A stretch of 64,000 nucleotides of DNA from Nostoc sp. PCC 7524 (GTDB lineage Bacteria; Cyanobacteriota; Cyanobacteriia; Cyanobacteriales; Nostocaceae). The stretch spans positions 4,431,001 through 4,495,000 of the forward strand of contig NC_019684.1 of the NCBI RefSeq assembly GCF_000316645.1, in the 5' to 3' direction. The notes beneath the pieces are model-generated. The model was not told the DNA's origin. It saw only the letters and a program-made list of their open reading frames with translations, and did not search any database. Positions 17,236 through 27,902 of this stretch are shown piece after piece (position 1 is the first letter of the stretch; each line of letters begins with the position of its first letter). Both the position numbers and the translations under genes were made by a program.

Positions 17236-18987
17236 GTGCTGTATTTAGCAGAAGTACAAAAGCAGAAAGGCGGCTTACTGGGTGGTAGTTCCAAAACCGA
17301 ACTGAAACTGCTAGCTTGTCAGCGAACCGACCAGAATTGGAGTCCTGTGTCGGAAGATGTAATTGCTGCGGAGGAAGCCAGCAAGTTAAATGATGGTGCG
17401 CTGGTATTGGTGGAACTGACTCCTAATCGTCAAGTGCAGCGAATTCAAGAAGCTGGCAGACCACTTGTTAATATTTTGCAAAATTTTTCCCGTCAGGTAG
17501 AAAAATATAAGCTCAAGGAAGACGAAATTGATCAATGGAAGGAATCGCTGACATTTCAGGCGCAAGAGTTAAATCGCCGGGAAATGGACATGGAAGTGCG
17601 GTTGGAACAGTTGCAAAATATGGAAGAGGAGTTTCAACGCCTGGAAACACAGCAACAGGAAGTTGATACGTCTCGCACACAAATTGAACAATTACAAGCA
17701 GAAATTGAGCGCAATCGTCAAGAATTAGAAGGTGCTTGGGATCATCTGCGGGGTGAGCAGCGTCGCTTGGAGGAGCGCCTGCAAGAAGGGGGGGTTTTAG
17801 ATGAAGAGCAAAGTCGTAAGATGAGCGAATTACTCGATCGCTTGTCTAGTCGCATTGCACCTACGGAACAAGTGCGTGAACATCTGCATTTGGCTTGTGA
17901 ATTAGTGGAAAAGCAGCAAGCCGTTCTCAATCTCCACTGGGAAAAACTTGAACAGCAAAAAGCTGTAGCAACTCAACAGCAACAAGAAGTTGAGGGACTG
18001 GTGCAAACCTATAGCGATCGCCAAAACGCTTGGCAACAAGCACAACAGACTTGGGAGCAACAAAACGCTCAATTAAAAGTTAATACGGCAGCGATCGCTT
18101 GCAAGCAAGAATACATTAACCTACTTAAAGCCCAGTTACAATCTCAAGATGAGTTATACCAGCAAATTTACTCTTTGGCAGCGAGTTCTGGTGATGCGCT
18201 CCCCGGTCAAAAAGTTGATTTGCAGGCTCTAGAAAATATGCCTCTAGGTGAGCTGCAAAAGATAGTACAAGACTTAGTAGAAAAGTTAGAAATAGACTCT
18301 ACCTTTGTTCATGATCAAGAACAAGAACTGAAATATAAACAAGAAACTATAGAAGAACTGCAACAAAAAATTAACCAAGCATCTGATCAAGATTTAATCA
18401 ATTTGCAAATGGAACTTGCTGATGAGCAAGACCTTTATCAGATGCTTAACCAAACTTTGGTAGGACAAAGACGCAATTTGTTAATGCGGCAGAAGTTAAT
18501 CAAGCAACATCAAAATGTGCTGCTAAGAAGACAAGGACAAACAGTTACTAATCTTGAGGAAGACAATAGCGTTGATTTCGCCCCAGTTATTTTGCAACTG
18601 GAAAATCAACGACAGCAACAATCCCAAGAACTGCAAAAATTGGAACGCGAGCTTGAGCAAATGCGTGCTGCTATTGAGCTAGACCAAGGTATGATTGATA
18701 ACCAAACTCATGACCTCCAAGAACAGCAGCAAGAACTCAAAAAAATGGAGGAAAATCTAATTTCTCTGCGAAGAGCCAATGCTGAATGTTGGGGTCGCGT
18801 CAATCTCTATCAAGAAGCTCTACAACCTATTCAAGATTGCTTAGATGGGTTACGGCAAAAGTTGCAAAGTCTTGGGGAATCTGTGGCTCAAATCCAAGAA
18901 ACTGGCGATTATCAACTCCAAACTATTACCGATATCCGCCACACTATCCACAGTTTGATTTCTCAGCCGGAGTTACTAGCTTCTTGA
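17236..18987 (+). CDS. hmpF: HmpF, coiled-coil pilus-motility protein
   Basis: A 583-residue, Gln/Glu-rich protein that, after a ~75-residue N-terminal segment (MLYLAEVQKQKGGLLGGSS), is almost wholly predicted coiled coil to the C-terminus. No membrane span is visible. In Nostoc punctiforme, HmpF is a filament-type protein conserved in filamentous cyanobacteria. It localises dynamically to cell poles and is required for type IV pilus activity and gliding direction. The start is GTG, supported by AAGAGGA upstream and by the conserved N-terminus. It is transcribed divergently from hmpA-E, as expected for this locus, and converges on tilS, 41 bp from its stop. Confidence 0.9.
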   Translation: MLYLAEVQKQKGGLLGGSSKTELKLLACQRTDQNWSPVSEDVIAAEEASKLNDGALVLVELTPNRQVQRIQEAGRPLVNILQNFSRQVEKYKLKEDEIDQWKESLTFQAQELNRREMDMEVRLEQLQNMEEEFQRLETQQQEVDTSRTQIEQLQAEIERNRQELEGAWDHLRGEQRRLEERLQEGGVLDEEQSRKMSELLDRLSSRIAPTEQVREHLHLACELVEKQQAVLNLHWEKLEQQKAVATQQQQEVEGLVQTYSDRQNAWQQAQQTWEQQNAQLKVNTAAIACKQEYINLLKAQLQSQDELYQQIYSLAASSGDALPGQKVDLQALENMPLGELQKIVQDLVEKLEIDSTFVHDQEQELKYKQETIEELQQKINQASDQDLINLQMELADEQDLYQMLNQTLVGQRRNLLMRQKLIKQHQNVLLRRQGQTVTNLEEDNSVDFAPVILQLENQRQQQSQELQKLERELEQMRAAIELDQGMIDNQTHDLQEQQQELKKMEENLISLRRANAECWGRVNLYQEALQPIQDCLDGLRQKLQSLGESVAQIQETGDYQLQTITDIRHTIHSLISQPELLAS

Positions 18988-19028
18988 AAGTGCTGTTAGC
19001 AGTAGCGCAAGCTGAGTTTGTGGGTACT

Positions 19029-20036
19029 TCACCTCAGCACTATTGTATCGCCCTGAACTTGAGCGATCGCACCACCAGGAAAAGGATCGGTTTGTGAACG
19101 GTTGGGTGCGGAAATTAAAGCTGTTAATTTCTCGATATGCTCAAAATTAGGAGCTTCAGGAAGTATTTGTTGTAAAACTTGACGCATGACACGCCGTTGC
19201 AGAGCTAACGGTGCTTTTTGCAATACCCGGCGATTTAACCGCAGAAGGTAGGAGGATGAGGGAGACAAGGAGGAATTGTTATCCAGTCCCCAGTCCCTCA
19301 TTGACTCTTCCCGCAACTCCTGGGCAGCTTGTTCTAAATATTCAACTTCTGCTTGCAATAGTTCAGCAGTTTGGGCTAAGGCTAATTCGGCTTGGGGATT
19401 AAATTTTGCTTGTAAATATGGGATTAGTTCTTGACGGATACGGTTACGGGCGTATTTTAAGTCTTGATTGGTGGAATCTTCCCAAATTGGCAAGTTAAAA
19501 TCTTGACAAAATTCCTCTGTTTGTTTGCGGGTAATTTCTAACAGGGGACGGACTAAGAAAATATGATCACTCAAGGGACGTTGCCAAGTCAGAGCTTGTA
19601 AACCATCAGCACCAGTCCCACGAATTAAGTTGTAAAGGAGAGTTTCAGCGCGATCGCTGGCGGTGTGACCTGTAACTATATATTGATAATTATGAGCTTG
19701 AGCGATCGCACTTAAGGCTTGATAACGCCAATCACGGGCTGTAGCTTCACTATTTATCACCTCAGTTGCTGTTTTTAGATAAAAAGATACACCCCAATTT
19801 TGAGCTAAATTTTCTACATGATGGGCATTAGCTTGAGAATCATCACGCCAGTGATGATCGCAATGGGCAATACCTAACTGCCATTCCCATTTAGGTTGTA
19901 AATCTAACAGTAATTTAATTAAACACAGTGAATCTTGCCCACCAGAAACTGCTACCAATAACCGTTGATGACGCTCAAATAAGTGGCGTGATCGAATAGT
20001 CCGATGTATTTTTGCGTGGAGAGCAGTCCAAACCAT
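19029..20036 (-). CDS. tilS: tRNA(Ile)-lysidine synthase
   Basis: TilS converts the wobble C34 of tRNA-Ile(CAU) to lysidine using ATP, so that AUA is read as isoleucine. The 335-residue protein has the N-type ATP-pyrophosphatase P-loop SGGQDS at ~31-36, the family motif HCDHHWRDDS at ~58, and GHTASDRAETLLYNLIRG further on. Length is typical of the short cyanobacterial form, which lacks the extended C-terminal domain of E. coli TilS. It begins at an ATG at 20036 and ends 41 bp from the hmpF stop (convergent). Nothing suggests an operon. Confidence 0.93.
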   Translation of the reverse strand: MVWTALHAKIHRTIRSRHLFERHQRLLVAVSGGQDSLCLIKLLLDLQPKWEWQLGIAHCDHHWRDDSQANAHHVENLAQNWGVSFYLKTATEVINSEATARDWRYQALSAIAQAHNYQYIVTGHTASDRAETLLYNLIRGTGADGLQALTWQRPLSDHIFLVRPLLEITRKQTEEFCQDFNLPIWEDSTNQDLKYARNRIRQELIPYLQAKFNPQAELALAQTAELLQAEVEYLEQAAQELREESMRDWGLDNNSSLSPSSSYLLRLNRRVLQKAPLALQRRVMRQVLQQILPEAPNFEHIEKLTALISAPNRSQTDPFPGGAIAQVQGDTIVLR

Positions 20037-20115
20037 TGTGTGATTTTTAAGATGTTAAGCGGTAAATCAGCTTAACTATATTTACGACGTTACTTACGAA
20101 ATTTTGTATGGAATA

Positions 20116-20445
20116 TTACCATGTTGAATCATTGGCAATTTGTTGGAGTTGCTGATGAATCTCATAAATTTCATCTAATGGTGAATCAGGTTCATCAGGA
20201 CAAAACTCTAATGCTAGTCTAACTTTTCCCTTAATCCATCCTTGGGCGCTAAATTTCAAAACTTCACAACTTAGTCCTTCAGTATATAAGTTTGCTTCCG
20301 TTGTCCCTTCTGCCCCAATATATTCTTTAATGGCTGTAATCAAATCACGGACTTTAAAAGTTTTGGCAATCTCTAATTTATTGAAGGTGTCTGGTGGGAT
20401 CGCCACAACTTCATCATGATTTAGTCGCTCAAATCCGTCTGTCAT
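20116..20445 (-). CDS. KGK-domain protein, cyanobacterial family of unknown function
   Basis: A 109-residue soluble protein containing the motif GWIKGKVRLALEF, which defines the KGK family seen in cyanobacteria; the function is unknown. The ATG at 20445 (MTDGFERL) has GGGAGAAG five bases upstream and is preferred to an in-frame TTG at 20460. It lies 79 bp upstream of the tilS start on the same strand, so cotranscription is possible, but a functional link is not evident. Confidence 0.75.
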   Translation of the reverse strand: MTDGFERLNHDEVVAIPPDTFNKLEIAKTFKVRDLITAIKEYIGAEGTTEANLYTEGLSCEVLKFSAQGWIKGKVRLALEFCPDEPDSPLDEIYEIHQQLQQIANDSTW

Positions 20446-20695
20446 AATCTTCTCCCGCAACTAAATTTATAATTTCTGCTGATATAGTAGTTTATCCGTA
20501 ATAAAATTATGATTTTCTGAATTGACCATGATTTGGTCTAAAATTTATAGCAATTTGTCTAATTTATCTATACTTTTGAGTAAATTTGATACATTTAATA
20601 TTTGTAAAATTGCTGTAGTGTTATATCTGGAAAAAACTATAACTATCTATTTTTAATTTTGCCCCTCTCCACAAATGAAGAGGGTAATAATACTG

Positions 20696-21757
20696 TTAAA
20701 AAAACCATCCGTAGGAATGTAAACCTTTACCTAAAAGGTTCACACCTAGGTAACAAACCCAAACGACAACAAAACCACTAGCAGCTAAAATTGCTGGACG
20801 ACGGCCTTGCCAACCACGAGTAATTCTAGCGTGGAGATAGGCGGCAAATACTAACCAAGTAATTAGCGCCCAAGTTTCTTTAGGGTCCCAACTCCAGTAA
20901 GAACCCCAAGCTTCGTTTGCCCAGACAGCACCAGCAATAATGCCAATTGTTAATAGGGGAAATCCTAATCCAATGATGCGATAGCTGATATTGTCAAGGG
21001 TTTCAGCAAGGCTGAGGCGTTGGGGTGAAAGGGTTTCGCTAGATGTGATAGTTGTAGATTGAGAGGTAGTGACTAAGTTTAAGACAGCAGTGCTACCTTT
21101 ACCGTTACCGTTGTTATTACTTTCTAAACGAGCAACGCCATTATTTTCTACGGATGGTGTGGCAGATGCGGAAATTAGTTCACCTGCTTTATGCAAGCGA
21201 TAGCCATTGGTACGATAGCCGCCGTTACCTACAGAACTACCCTGTAATTGTATGTTTTTTCCACGGGTGACGATCAGAAAAGCGATCGCCAGCAATGAAC
21301 CTACCATCAAAGCGGAATAACTCAACATCATGACGCTGACGTGCATCATCAACCAATTGGACTTCAACGCAGGTACTAAGGGTTCTGCTACTTGCATTTC
21401 TGATGGGAGTGTCAAGGTAGCAAAAGCAGCGATCCCCATAGCCACAGGCGCTGTAAAAACTCCTACTAGGCGACTGCGGCTAGAATTTTCAGCAATCAGA
21501 TGGATGGTGGTAATTCCCCAAGATAGGAAAAATAGAGATTCATACAAATTGCTCAAAGGAAAATACCCAGCTTCTAGCCAACGCGCACCCAAAAGGGTAG
21601 CTATACACAAATTAGCGATCGCCATCCCTGTTGTTCCCAACGCATGAGCTGCTGGTAAACTCGGAAACGCTGCTCCCACCCAATACACCAGCATGGTGAG
21701 AAACAACACAGCAAAAGAAGCATTATCCAACCAATTCTGGAGTAAAACCAGATCCAT
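20696..21757 (-). CDS. ccsB: Cytochrome c biogenesis protein CcsB (ResC/CcsA type, system II)
   Basis: A polytopic membrane protein that handles and attaches heme to apocytochrome c on the lumenal side (system II). At 353 residues it has the WWD-type heme-handling segment [18 protein letters not shown] near the C-terminus, conserved His residues in helices, and about eight membrane spans. Between the N- and C-terminal halves (~170-240) is an Asn/Ser/Thr-rich low-complexity insertion that looks unconserved. The homologous plastid gene is named ccsA, so names in this family are confusing. It stands alone here and its partner (Ccs1/ResB) is not in the window. Confidence 0.9.
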   Translation of the reverse strand: MDLVLLQNWLDNASFAVLFLTMLVYWVGAAFPSLPAAHALGTTGMAIANLCIATLLGARWLEAGYFPLSNLYESLFFLSWGITTIHLIAENSSRSRLVGVFTAPVAMGIAAFATLTLPSEMQVAEPLVPALKSNWLMMHVSVMMLSYSALMVGSLLAIAFLIVTRGKNIQLQGSSVGNGGYRTNGYRLHKAGELISASATPSVENNGVARLESNNNGNGKGSTAVLNLVTTSQSTTITSSETLSPQRLSLAETLDNISYRIIGLGFPLLTIGIIAGAVWANEAWGSYWSWDPKETWALITWLVFAAYLHARITRGWQGRRPAILAASGFVVVWVCYLGVNLLGKGLHSYGWFF

Positions 21758-21823
21758 AAAGTGTTCTCCGCAGGGTATTTTTGAAAATATTTATTCTGAC
21801 TTTTCTGATCCTATCTGCTTCAG

Positions 21824-21857
21824 GAATTCAAAATTCAAAATTCAAAATTTAAAATTG
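21824..21857. repeat. Short AT-rich heptamer repeat
   Basis: About four and a half tandem copies of AATTCAA lie between the ccsB start and the DUF3352 gene. This is the AT-rich kind of STRR found in heterocyst-forming cyanobacteria. Confidence 0.75.
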
Positions 21858-21913
21858 GGCATTGGGGTAAAAATTTCTCCCCTGCTCTCCTGCTTCCTCT
21901 ACCCACTACTAAG

Positions 21914-23602
21914 CTACTTATCGGTTTTTTTCAATTTCAGAAAAATGTCATAGCGGGTACTGCGGTTGTCGCTGACAGCAGATGACACTCCAATAGTACG
22001 TATGGCACTTAGTAAGGTTGTTTGCTGGGGAATTAGTTTTGGTAAAGGAAAATTTTTCGTTGTCTGTTCTACATCTAAATAGAATTTACTATTGGCTGGA
22101 TTGGTTTCTATAGGTACTGTCTGTTGAAATTCGAGATTACTAGCGAGGGTATTACTAGGTTTAGGTAAGATTTTATCGGTGATGGGAGCGCCTACTATCA
22201 GGAAAGCCACATTTTGCTCTAACCAACCGTGGGTAGCCGTGAGAGTACCAAATGGACTGATCCAATTAATTACAGGTTTACCTGCTACTGTTGCTGATTG
22301 GATTTGGAACTGGTACTGAGTTTTCATCACATCATCTAGCTGTTTCATTGATGCTTCAGCTTTTTGGCGATTGCTAGCTTGAATCATGAATACTAAAGCT
22401 GCACGAAAGTCTTCTGGCTTTCCTGGTTTGGGATGACTAGGAATCACGGATACAGCAAACTCACCTTGCATCCAACTGAGTAAATCTCGCTCTAAATCAA
22501 GATTAGTTAGAGATTTTATATTACTCCGCAATTGTTCTGGTGGAATTGGTGAAAGAGGATTACCTTGAGATGTTAAAACGTATTCACCCCATAAACGCCT
22601 TAAATTAGCACCCGATAGCATTATCAGAGTTTCTGCCGGTAGTCGGTTTTGCATACTTCCGACTTTGTTTTCCACCGCCAAGACTCGCTGACTATTAGGT
22701 TTGAGCCAAGAAACTCCTTTGATGCGTAACCCTTCTGACTCTAAATTCACACTTCCTGCTAAACCCTGGTTATTTTGCAGTTGGGTTAAAACTTGAGCGG
22801 GTAAACGACGCTGGGGAGCAGAAGCAGCTATTTTGGCAGCTTTGGGGACATTGATGTAAAACTGGGCTAGGGGTTGATAACTGGCAATTTTGGGGAAATT
22901 TTCTGCAAAGCCTCCTGTGGTTGCTAATGATGTTTTGCCTTGATAAGCATCAATTGTACGTTCTGTTGCTTTAGGGTTATCTGTAATTACAAGAAAACGT
23001 CCATCTATGAAGGCAGCAGAAAAAGTTTCTCCTTGATTTTGTTTAATTGTAATCCCCTGATAATTACGATCAACCCACGTACCTGGTTTCACAGTTTTTG
23101 GTTGGGCAAAAATACTTTTAGCTTTGGCTGGGTTTCTTACTGGTAAAACCATCACCATTGACTGCTGATTACTTGCAGTCTCTCTAGTGCTTGAAACTGG
23201 TTTGGCTGGTGATTTCGTGATCTCAGGGGCTAAAATTGCCAAGGTAACTTCATCGCCTACCCACGGTTGGATGTCTTTCTCGAAGTTATAACCGTGATTA
23301 GTGAGAAAGCGATCGCGCAACTGTACTAAGTTTTGATTAAGTTGTGCTTGAGTTTCTTTTGTGCCGAATTCCTGCAATTTTTGCCACTGCTTCGGATCTG
23401 TGGTGAGGGAAACAGCAAACAAAGCATCATGCGGAATAATATTTGCACCTGCTAATAAATTTCTGGAAAATAATTGCCCTTGGTTGAAAAACCAATATGC
23501 TCCTACACCACCACCAATCAATAATCCTGTAGCCGAAAGTGTCAGCACTAAAGATGATTGTTTAATTTTCTTCATGGGAACAGACAAAATAGGCGGTGTC
23601 AT
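21914..23602 (-). CDS. DUF3352-family membrane-anchored protein
   Basis: A 562-residue protein of the cyanobacterial DUF3352 family; the function is unknown. One N-terminal hydrophobic span at ~15-38 (LSATGLLIGGGVGAYWFF) acts as signal anchor, and the rest should be extracytoplasmic. The large domain carries repeated patterns such as GRFLVITDNPKA and GEFAVSVIP, suggesting internally duplicated alpha/beta units. The start is the ATG at 23602; a second Met ten residues in (MKKIKQSS) is an equally credible start just before the span. No operon partner is evident, and the upstream 600 bp is non-coding. Confidence 0.75.
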   Translation of the reverse strand: MTPPILSVPMKKIKQSSLVLTLSATGLLIGGGVGAYWFFNQGQLFSRNLLAGANIIPHDALFAVSLTTDPKQWQKLQEFGTKETQAQLNQNLVQLRDRFLTNHGYNFEKDIQPWVGDEVTLAILAPEITKSPAKPVSSTRETASNQQSMVMVLPVRNPAKAKSIFAQPKTVKPGTWVDRNYQGITIKQNQGETFSAAFIDGRFLVITDNPKATERTIDAYQGKTSLATTGGFAENFPKIASYQPLAQFYINVPKAAKIAASAPQRRLPAQVLTQLQNNQGLAGSVNLESEGLRIKGVSWLKPNSQRVLAVENKVGSMQNRLPAETLIMLSGANLRRLWGEYVLTSQGNPLSPIPPEQLRSNIKSLTNLDLERDLLSWMQGEFAVSVIPSHPKPGKPEDFRAALVFMIQASNRQKAEASMKQLDDVMKTQYQFQIQSATVAGKPVINWISPFGTLTATHGWLEQNVAFLIVGAPITDKILPKPSNTLASNLEFQQTVPIETNPANSKFYLDVEQTTKNFPLPKLIPQQTTLLSAIRTIGVSSAVSDNRSTRYDIFLKLKKTDK

Positions 23603-24228
23603 TGAGCCTTACACCTCACACTTACAAATTCGTGATAATTTTAATTAATTCTATAAAACTAAGGGTGTCTGGTTTCCAGCTAGCTAATTAGATATATTTT
23701 TCCGTCGTATATAATTTTGATACTGCGGTAATATACTGCTCTAGCTATTACTTTCTAAGTTGTATTTTTACTTTAAGATATATGGCAATCCGATTTAATT
23801 TCTGTATCCCTCACGGAAGGCGTAGCTAATTTACTTGCGTAGGTAAGTGACAGGTGATAAATGATAGGTGACATGAAGAAAGTAAGAGTATCAGGTATAC
23901 TGAATTTTTTGCGCTAGCGCAGGCTACGCCAACACAAATCAAATACGAATTCTATATAACTACCTATTTATGACACTTTTATGACATCTACTTGCTTTAA
24001 TCTCTGTAAGAGAGAATTAATTAAAATTTTTTAAGCTAAATTTAAGTTGATATTATGTAACAGTTTACCAAAAATTTAACTCATAAGACATAGGTAAAAT
24101 TAAACACTCAAAGCTCTGTAATTTTCCCAAAACTTCTAATTAATTCATCGCAGTTTCTAATAGCACGAGGTACACTCTAGCTTCTCATCCTCACCAAAGC
24201 GAAAAACACTGTATATGTCCAATTAGTT
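23603..24228. other. Intergenic region with dispersed Nostoc-type repeats
   Basis: No gene is supported here. The stretch contains fragments of a repeat: ACGGAAGGCGTAGCT at about 23814 and GCGCTAGCGCAGGCTACGCC at 23911-23930. Elements built from GCGTAGCC and GCGCTAGCGC are commonly scattered between Nostoc genes (recollection). It includes the upstream region of the DUF3352 gene and the 3' flank of the chorismate lyase gene. Confidence 0.6.
23911..23930. repeat. Dispersed GC-rich repeat fragment
   Basis: The sequence GCGCTAGCGCAGGCTACGCC stands out as GC-rich in an AT-rich spacer and contains the palindrome GCGCTAGCGC. A related core, GGCGTAGC, occurs about 100 bp to the left in inverted orientation. 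Confidence 0.55.
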
Positions 24229-24858
24229 TTAGACTTTACTATGGTTGCCACTTAGCTGCATAGGTCCCAAATATTTAGTTAAATAAGGTGAAAATACCTC
24301 ATAAATTAATGTTAAAGGCTCCCCATGATGCCAAAACAGGTAATGGCGACCCCAAAAAGGCCCATCTACACCGAACCCTGTTTGTAGGGCATCTGAGTAA
24401 CCATAGTGAATGCCTCGTACATCTCGATATAATTCTGTGCGGAGACGAGCTAGGCTAGCCCAAATAGTTAATGAACGATTTTGCAAATACTCATCTATGT
24501 GGCTAGCTTCCCACCATGAAGTAGCATAAGCCAATCGCTGACCTGATGCTGTGCGTAGCCACACTTGCCGCCGCAGTCTAGGACCAGGCACAGATTGTAT
24601 TAATTCAGGAGCACTATCTAAATCCATGCCAATCAACGACATATCGATGACATCTACCTCTGTAGACTCACCTGTGAGTAATTCTAAGTGCCTTGTGGGT
24701 GAGCCGTCACCAAGTAGTAGTAGTTGCCAAGTTGGTGCTAGCTGTGTGTGAGGTAAACTTTTTTTGATTACTTCTTCCCCACCTTGCCAAATTGGCGTGA
24801 GGCGATGCCACGCTGCTGGCAGTATTGATTTGTTCCCTGAACTAAAAATGGCAGTCAA
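24229..24858 (-). CDS. Chorismate lyase (Ycf21/DUF98 type), plastoquinone precursor synthesis
   Basis: Probably chorismate pyruvate-lyase, which makes 4-hydroxybenzoate, the ring precursor of plastoquinone in cyanobacteria. The 209-residue protein shows the family features VPGPRLRRQVWLRTASG, YATSWW and SLTIWASLARLRTELYRDV, and a C-terminal IYEVFSPYL segment. The start is a TTG at 24858; no ATG or GTG lies close upstream, so the exact N-terminus is uncertain. It stands alone, upstream of the tRNA-Leu gene. Confidence 0.8.
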   Translation of the reverse strand: MTAIFSSGNKSILPAAWHRLTPIWQGGEEVIKKSLPHTQLAPTWQLLLLGDGSPTRHLELLTGESTEVDVIDMSLIGMDLDSAPELIQSVPGPRLRRQVWLRTASGQRLAYATSWWEASHIDEYLQNRSLTIWASLARLRTELYRDVRGIHYGYSDALQTGFGVDGPFWGRHYLFWHHGEPLTLIYEVFSPYLTKYLGPMQLSGNHSKV

Positions 24859-25063
24859 TGTTCTTTACAAAAGTTTACTTATCTCTATGAAAGCACAAAA
24901 AATTAGAATTATGTCCATAGCCACTTAGTTGATAGTCAATAAATAAGTGTTTTAGGGGCATAAAGCTATAGGGGCAAGAAAGGATGTACCTCTATCTCCC
25001 CCACTAGCCCCAAAAATATCTATTCCAACAATCTCAAGCTGTTGACTATTGACTGGTAAAAAA

Positions 25064-25144
25064 TGCGGATGGCGAGACTCGAACTCGCAAGGCAAAGCCA
25101 CACGCCCCTCAAACGTGCGCGTATACCAATTCCGCCACATCCGC
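25064..25144 (-). tRNA. tRNA-Leu (anticodon GAG)
   Basis: The minus strand folds as a class II tRNA: acceptor GCGGATG pairs with CATCCGC plus discriminator A, anticodon stem CACGT/GCGTG holds loop TTGAGGG, a variable arm follows, and the T arm is GCGAGTTCGAGTCTCGC. The anticodon GAG reads CUC and CUU. The CCA end is not encoded. It stands alone between the chorismate lyase and accC genes. Confidence 0.95.
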
Positions 25145-25543
25145 ATGAGTTTCACGAATATTAAATATAGCATAAAAATGACTAATAAATAAAAACAAGC
25201 AGCAAATTAGCCAACTTTATCAAAACTTTAATTTTGCTGTATCACAAATTTCCCGAAGGCGGATACCAGACTGACAGAAATGTAGTATCTCCACAAGTGA
25301 TATTAAAAGGGGTGTAGTTAGTGCTGAGTTGTGAGTCAAGATTACAAAGTGAATAACCCCACTCAGAACGCTGCTCACGCCCCGCTCTGCTGACAGCACT
25401 CTTTACTCAGAACTACGGTTGTGCATTCTACTCTAGTTGAGGCTGGTAAATCTCCTGTCATAATTTGAAATGAAGCAATCGCGCTGTTGCAAATTAGATG
25501 GGTGACAATTTCTATCTACTGGTACTGATATCAAAGCTCGAAA
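25145..25543. other. Intergenic region upstream of accC
   Basis: No gene or clear structural element is seen. It contains the upstream sequences of tRNA-Leu (leftward) and accC (rightward). No Shine-Dalgarno sequence is strong before the accC ATG, which is common in cyanobacteria. Confidence 0.5.
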
Positions 25544-26887
25544 ATGAAGTTTGACAAAATATTAATTGCCAATCGGGGAGAAATCGCCCTTCGCATTCTC
25601 CGCGCCTGTGAAGAAATGGGAATTGCGACGATCGCGGTTCACTCCACTGTTGACCGGAATGCGCTCCATGTCCAACTTGCTGATGAAGCAGTTTGTATCG
25701 GGGAACCTGCTAGCGGTAAGAGTTATTTGAATATTCCCAATATTATTGCTGCGGCTTTAACACGCAATGCCAGTGCCATTCATCCTGGCTATGGTTTTTT
25801 GTCGGAAAATGCCAAGTTTGCAGAAATTTGTGCCGACCATCATATTGCTTTTATCGGCCCGACTCCCGAAGCGATCAGGTTGATGGGGGATAAATCCACT
25901 GCTAAGGAAACGATGCAAAAGGCAGGTGTTCCTACTGTTCCAGGTAGTGATGGACTGGTAGAAACAGAGCAAGAGGGATTAGCGATCGCTAAAGATATTG
26001 GCTACCCAGTCATGATTAAAGCCACAGCAGGTGGTGGTGGTAGGGGTATGCGCTTAGTGCGATCGGAAGATGAATTTGTCAAACTGTTTTTAGCTGCCCA
26101 AGGTGAAGCAGGTGCAGCCTTTGGCAATGCTGGCGTTTATATCGAAAAATTTATCGAACGTCCCCGCCACATTGAATTTCAAATTTTGGCGGATAATTAC
26201 GGCAACGTCATCCATCTAGGTGAACGGGATTGCTCAATTCAACGCCGCAACCAAAAGCTACTAGAAGAATCTCCCAGTCCTGCACTTGACTCAGACCTCC
26301 GGGAAAAAATGGGACAAGCCGCAGTGAAAGCTGCCCAGTTCATTAACTACACCGGAGCAGGTACTATTGAGTTTCTCTTAGATAAATCCGGTAACTTTTA
26401 CTTTATGGAAATGAACACCCGGATTCAGGTGGAACATCCTGTGACAGAGATGGTAACTGGGGTGGACTTGCTAGTGGAACAAATTAGAATTGCCCAAGGG
26501 GAAAGACTGCGGCTAACTCAAGACCAAGTGGTTTTGAGGGGTCATGCGATCGAATGCCGGATTAACGCCGAAGACCCCGATCATGATTTTCGTCCCGCCC
26601 CTGGACGTATCAGTGGTTATCTCCCCCCTGGCGGTCCCGGTGTGCGAATTGATTCCCACGTTTACACCGATTACCAAATTCCCCCTTACTATGACTCACT
26701 GATTGGTAAATTAATTGTTTGGGGACCGGATCGCGCAACTGCGATTAATCGCATGAAACGCGCTTTAAGAGAGTGTGCCATCACCGGACTACCTACAACG
26801 ATTGGATTCCATCAAAAAATCATGGAAAACCATCAGTTTTTAGAAGGTAATGTTTACACGAATTTTATTCAGGAAATGAAACTTTAG
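25544..26887 (+). CDS. accC: Biotin carboxylase subunit of acetyl-CoA carboxylase
   Basis: AccC carboxylates the biotin on the carrier protein using ATP and bicarbonate, the first half-reaction of acetyl-CoA carboxylase and thus of fatty acid synthesis. The 447 residues open with the N-terminal [20 protein letters not shown] motif. The glycine-rich ATP-grasp loop [12 protein letters not shown] is near 160, the catalytic region contains [19 protein letters not shown] near 290, and the RINAEDP motif follows. Length is normal and both ends look complete. It is monocistronic here; accB, accA and accD are not in the window, as is usual in cyanobacteria. Confidence 0.97.
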   Translation: MKFDKILIANRGEIALRILRACEEMGIATIAVHSTVDRNALHVQLADEAVCIGEPASGKSYLNIPNIIAAALTRNASAIHPGYGFLSENAKFAEICADHHIAFIGPTPEAIRLMGDKSTAKETMQKAGVPTVPGSDGLVETEQEGLAIAKDIGYPVMIKATAGGGGRGMRLVRSEDEFVKLFLAAQGEAGAAFGNAGVYIEKFIERPRHIEFQILADNYGNVIHLGERDCSIQRRNQKLLEESPSPALDSDLREKMGQAAVKAAQFINYTGAGTIEFLLDKSGNFYFMEMNTRIQVEHPVTEMVTGVDLLVEQIRIAQGERLRLTQDQVVLRGHAIECRINAEDPDHDFRPAPGRISGYLPPGGPGVRIDSHVYTDYQIPPYYDSLIGKLIVWGPDRATAINRMKRALRECAITGLPTTIGFHQKIMENHQFLEGNVYTNFIQEMKL

Positions 26888-27088
26888 GGACTGGGGACTC
26901 GGAAGTAGAAAGGTAAAGGGTAAAGCGTAAAAGGCTGAGATCTTATTTTCAGGTGGGGTTGCAAAGTCATTTGTAGCCCCTTAACAGAAGCGTTAGTCCG
27001 TCCATCAAAATTAGGGGTTTGATCCATCACACATCCATCACATAATCGATCTGGTAGACTTAAGGCATTGATTGGGCTAAGTTGACCT

Positions 27089-27715
27089 ATGACTATTACG
27101 ATCAACCAACCAATACAACAGAAGCCACTTAGCTTTGACGAGTTTATCGGCCGTTATGGTGGTGATAACCGCTATGAACTCATCGATGGAGAAGTGTTTG
27201 ACTTGGAACCAACAGGAAAGCATGAAGAGGTTGCAGCCTTCATTACCGCAAAGTTATGTGTCCAGATGGACGGAACAGGCTTACCTTGGTTTGTCCTTCA
27301 GCGAGGACTATTGCGCCCTTCTAACATTGGTATGACAGCATTTCGACCTGATGTTGCAGTTGTTGATCGAGATGAACTTAGCAAAGAACTGCTTTGGTCT
27401 GAGCAGTCGATCCTGACCCTGGGCAGTTCGATTAAATTTGTGGCGGAAGTTGTTAGTAGCAACTGGCAAAATGATTATGCCCGTAAGGTTGAAGAATACG
27501 CGGTTTTAGGCATTCCCGAATATTGGATTGCAGACTACGCAGGTAATGGTGGTACTCGATACATTGGGAAGCCCAAACAACCGACCCTCTCTATTTGTGC
27601 GCTAATGAATGGGGAGTATGACATTCAGCAATTTCGGGGAAATCAAACCATCAACTCTTTAACCTTCCCAAATTTAAAACTTACGGCTGAACAGGTTTTG
27701 AGGGCTGGTAGGTAA
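27089..27715 (+). CDS. Uma2-family (DUF820) putative PD-(D/E)XK nuclease
   Basis: A 208-residue member of the Uma2 family, which is greatly expanded in filamentous cyanobacteria and predicted, from fold only, to be a restriction-endonuclease-like nuclease. The family pattern is visible: RYELIDGEVFDLEPTG at ~31-46, FRPDVAVVDRDEL at ~89, FVAEVVSSNWQNDYARKVEEY near 117-135 and GIPEYWIAD. The start ATG at 27089 is clear. The real biological role of the family is unknown. It has no operon partner, and copies of this family often move within genomes. Confidence 0.85.
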   Translation: MTITINQPIQQKPLSFDEFIGRYGGDNRYELIDGEVFDLEPTGKHEEVAAFITAKLCVQMDGTGLPWFVLQRGLLRPSNIGMTAFRPDVAVVDRDELSKELLWSEQSILTLGSSIKFVAEVVSSNWQNDYARKVEEYAVLGIPEYWIADYAGNGGTRYIGKPKQPTLSICALMNGEYDIQQFRGNQTINSLTFPNLKLTAEQVLRAGR

Positions 27716-27902
27716 AATTGCCATGTTTGATTAACCTCAATGTGAGATCGATATGTATTAGAGCGATCGCTGCTTCTAAGCGATTTGCTCAGGCTGATCC
27801 TCTTCATGCAGAGAGTGATCGCCGCTTCTGTTGAGAATAAGGCGATCGCTTTGTTACCTGCACTAAGGCATCATAGCCATTCTAAAAACTGATGCCCAGT
27901 TT

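Noticed and set aside
27089..27715. Uma2-family gene considered as part of a mobile element or defence island
   Set aside because: The family is widespread and often single in cyanobacteria; no transposase, terminal repeat or defence partner is nearby.
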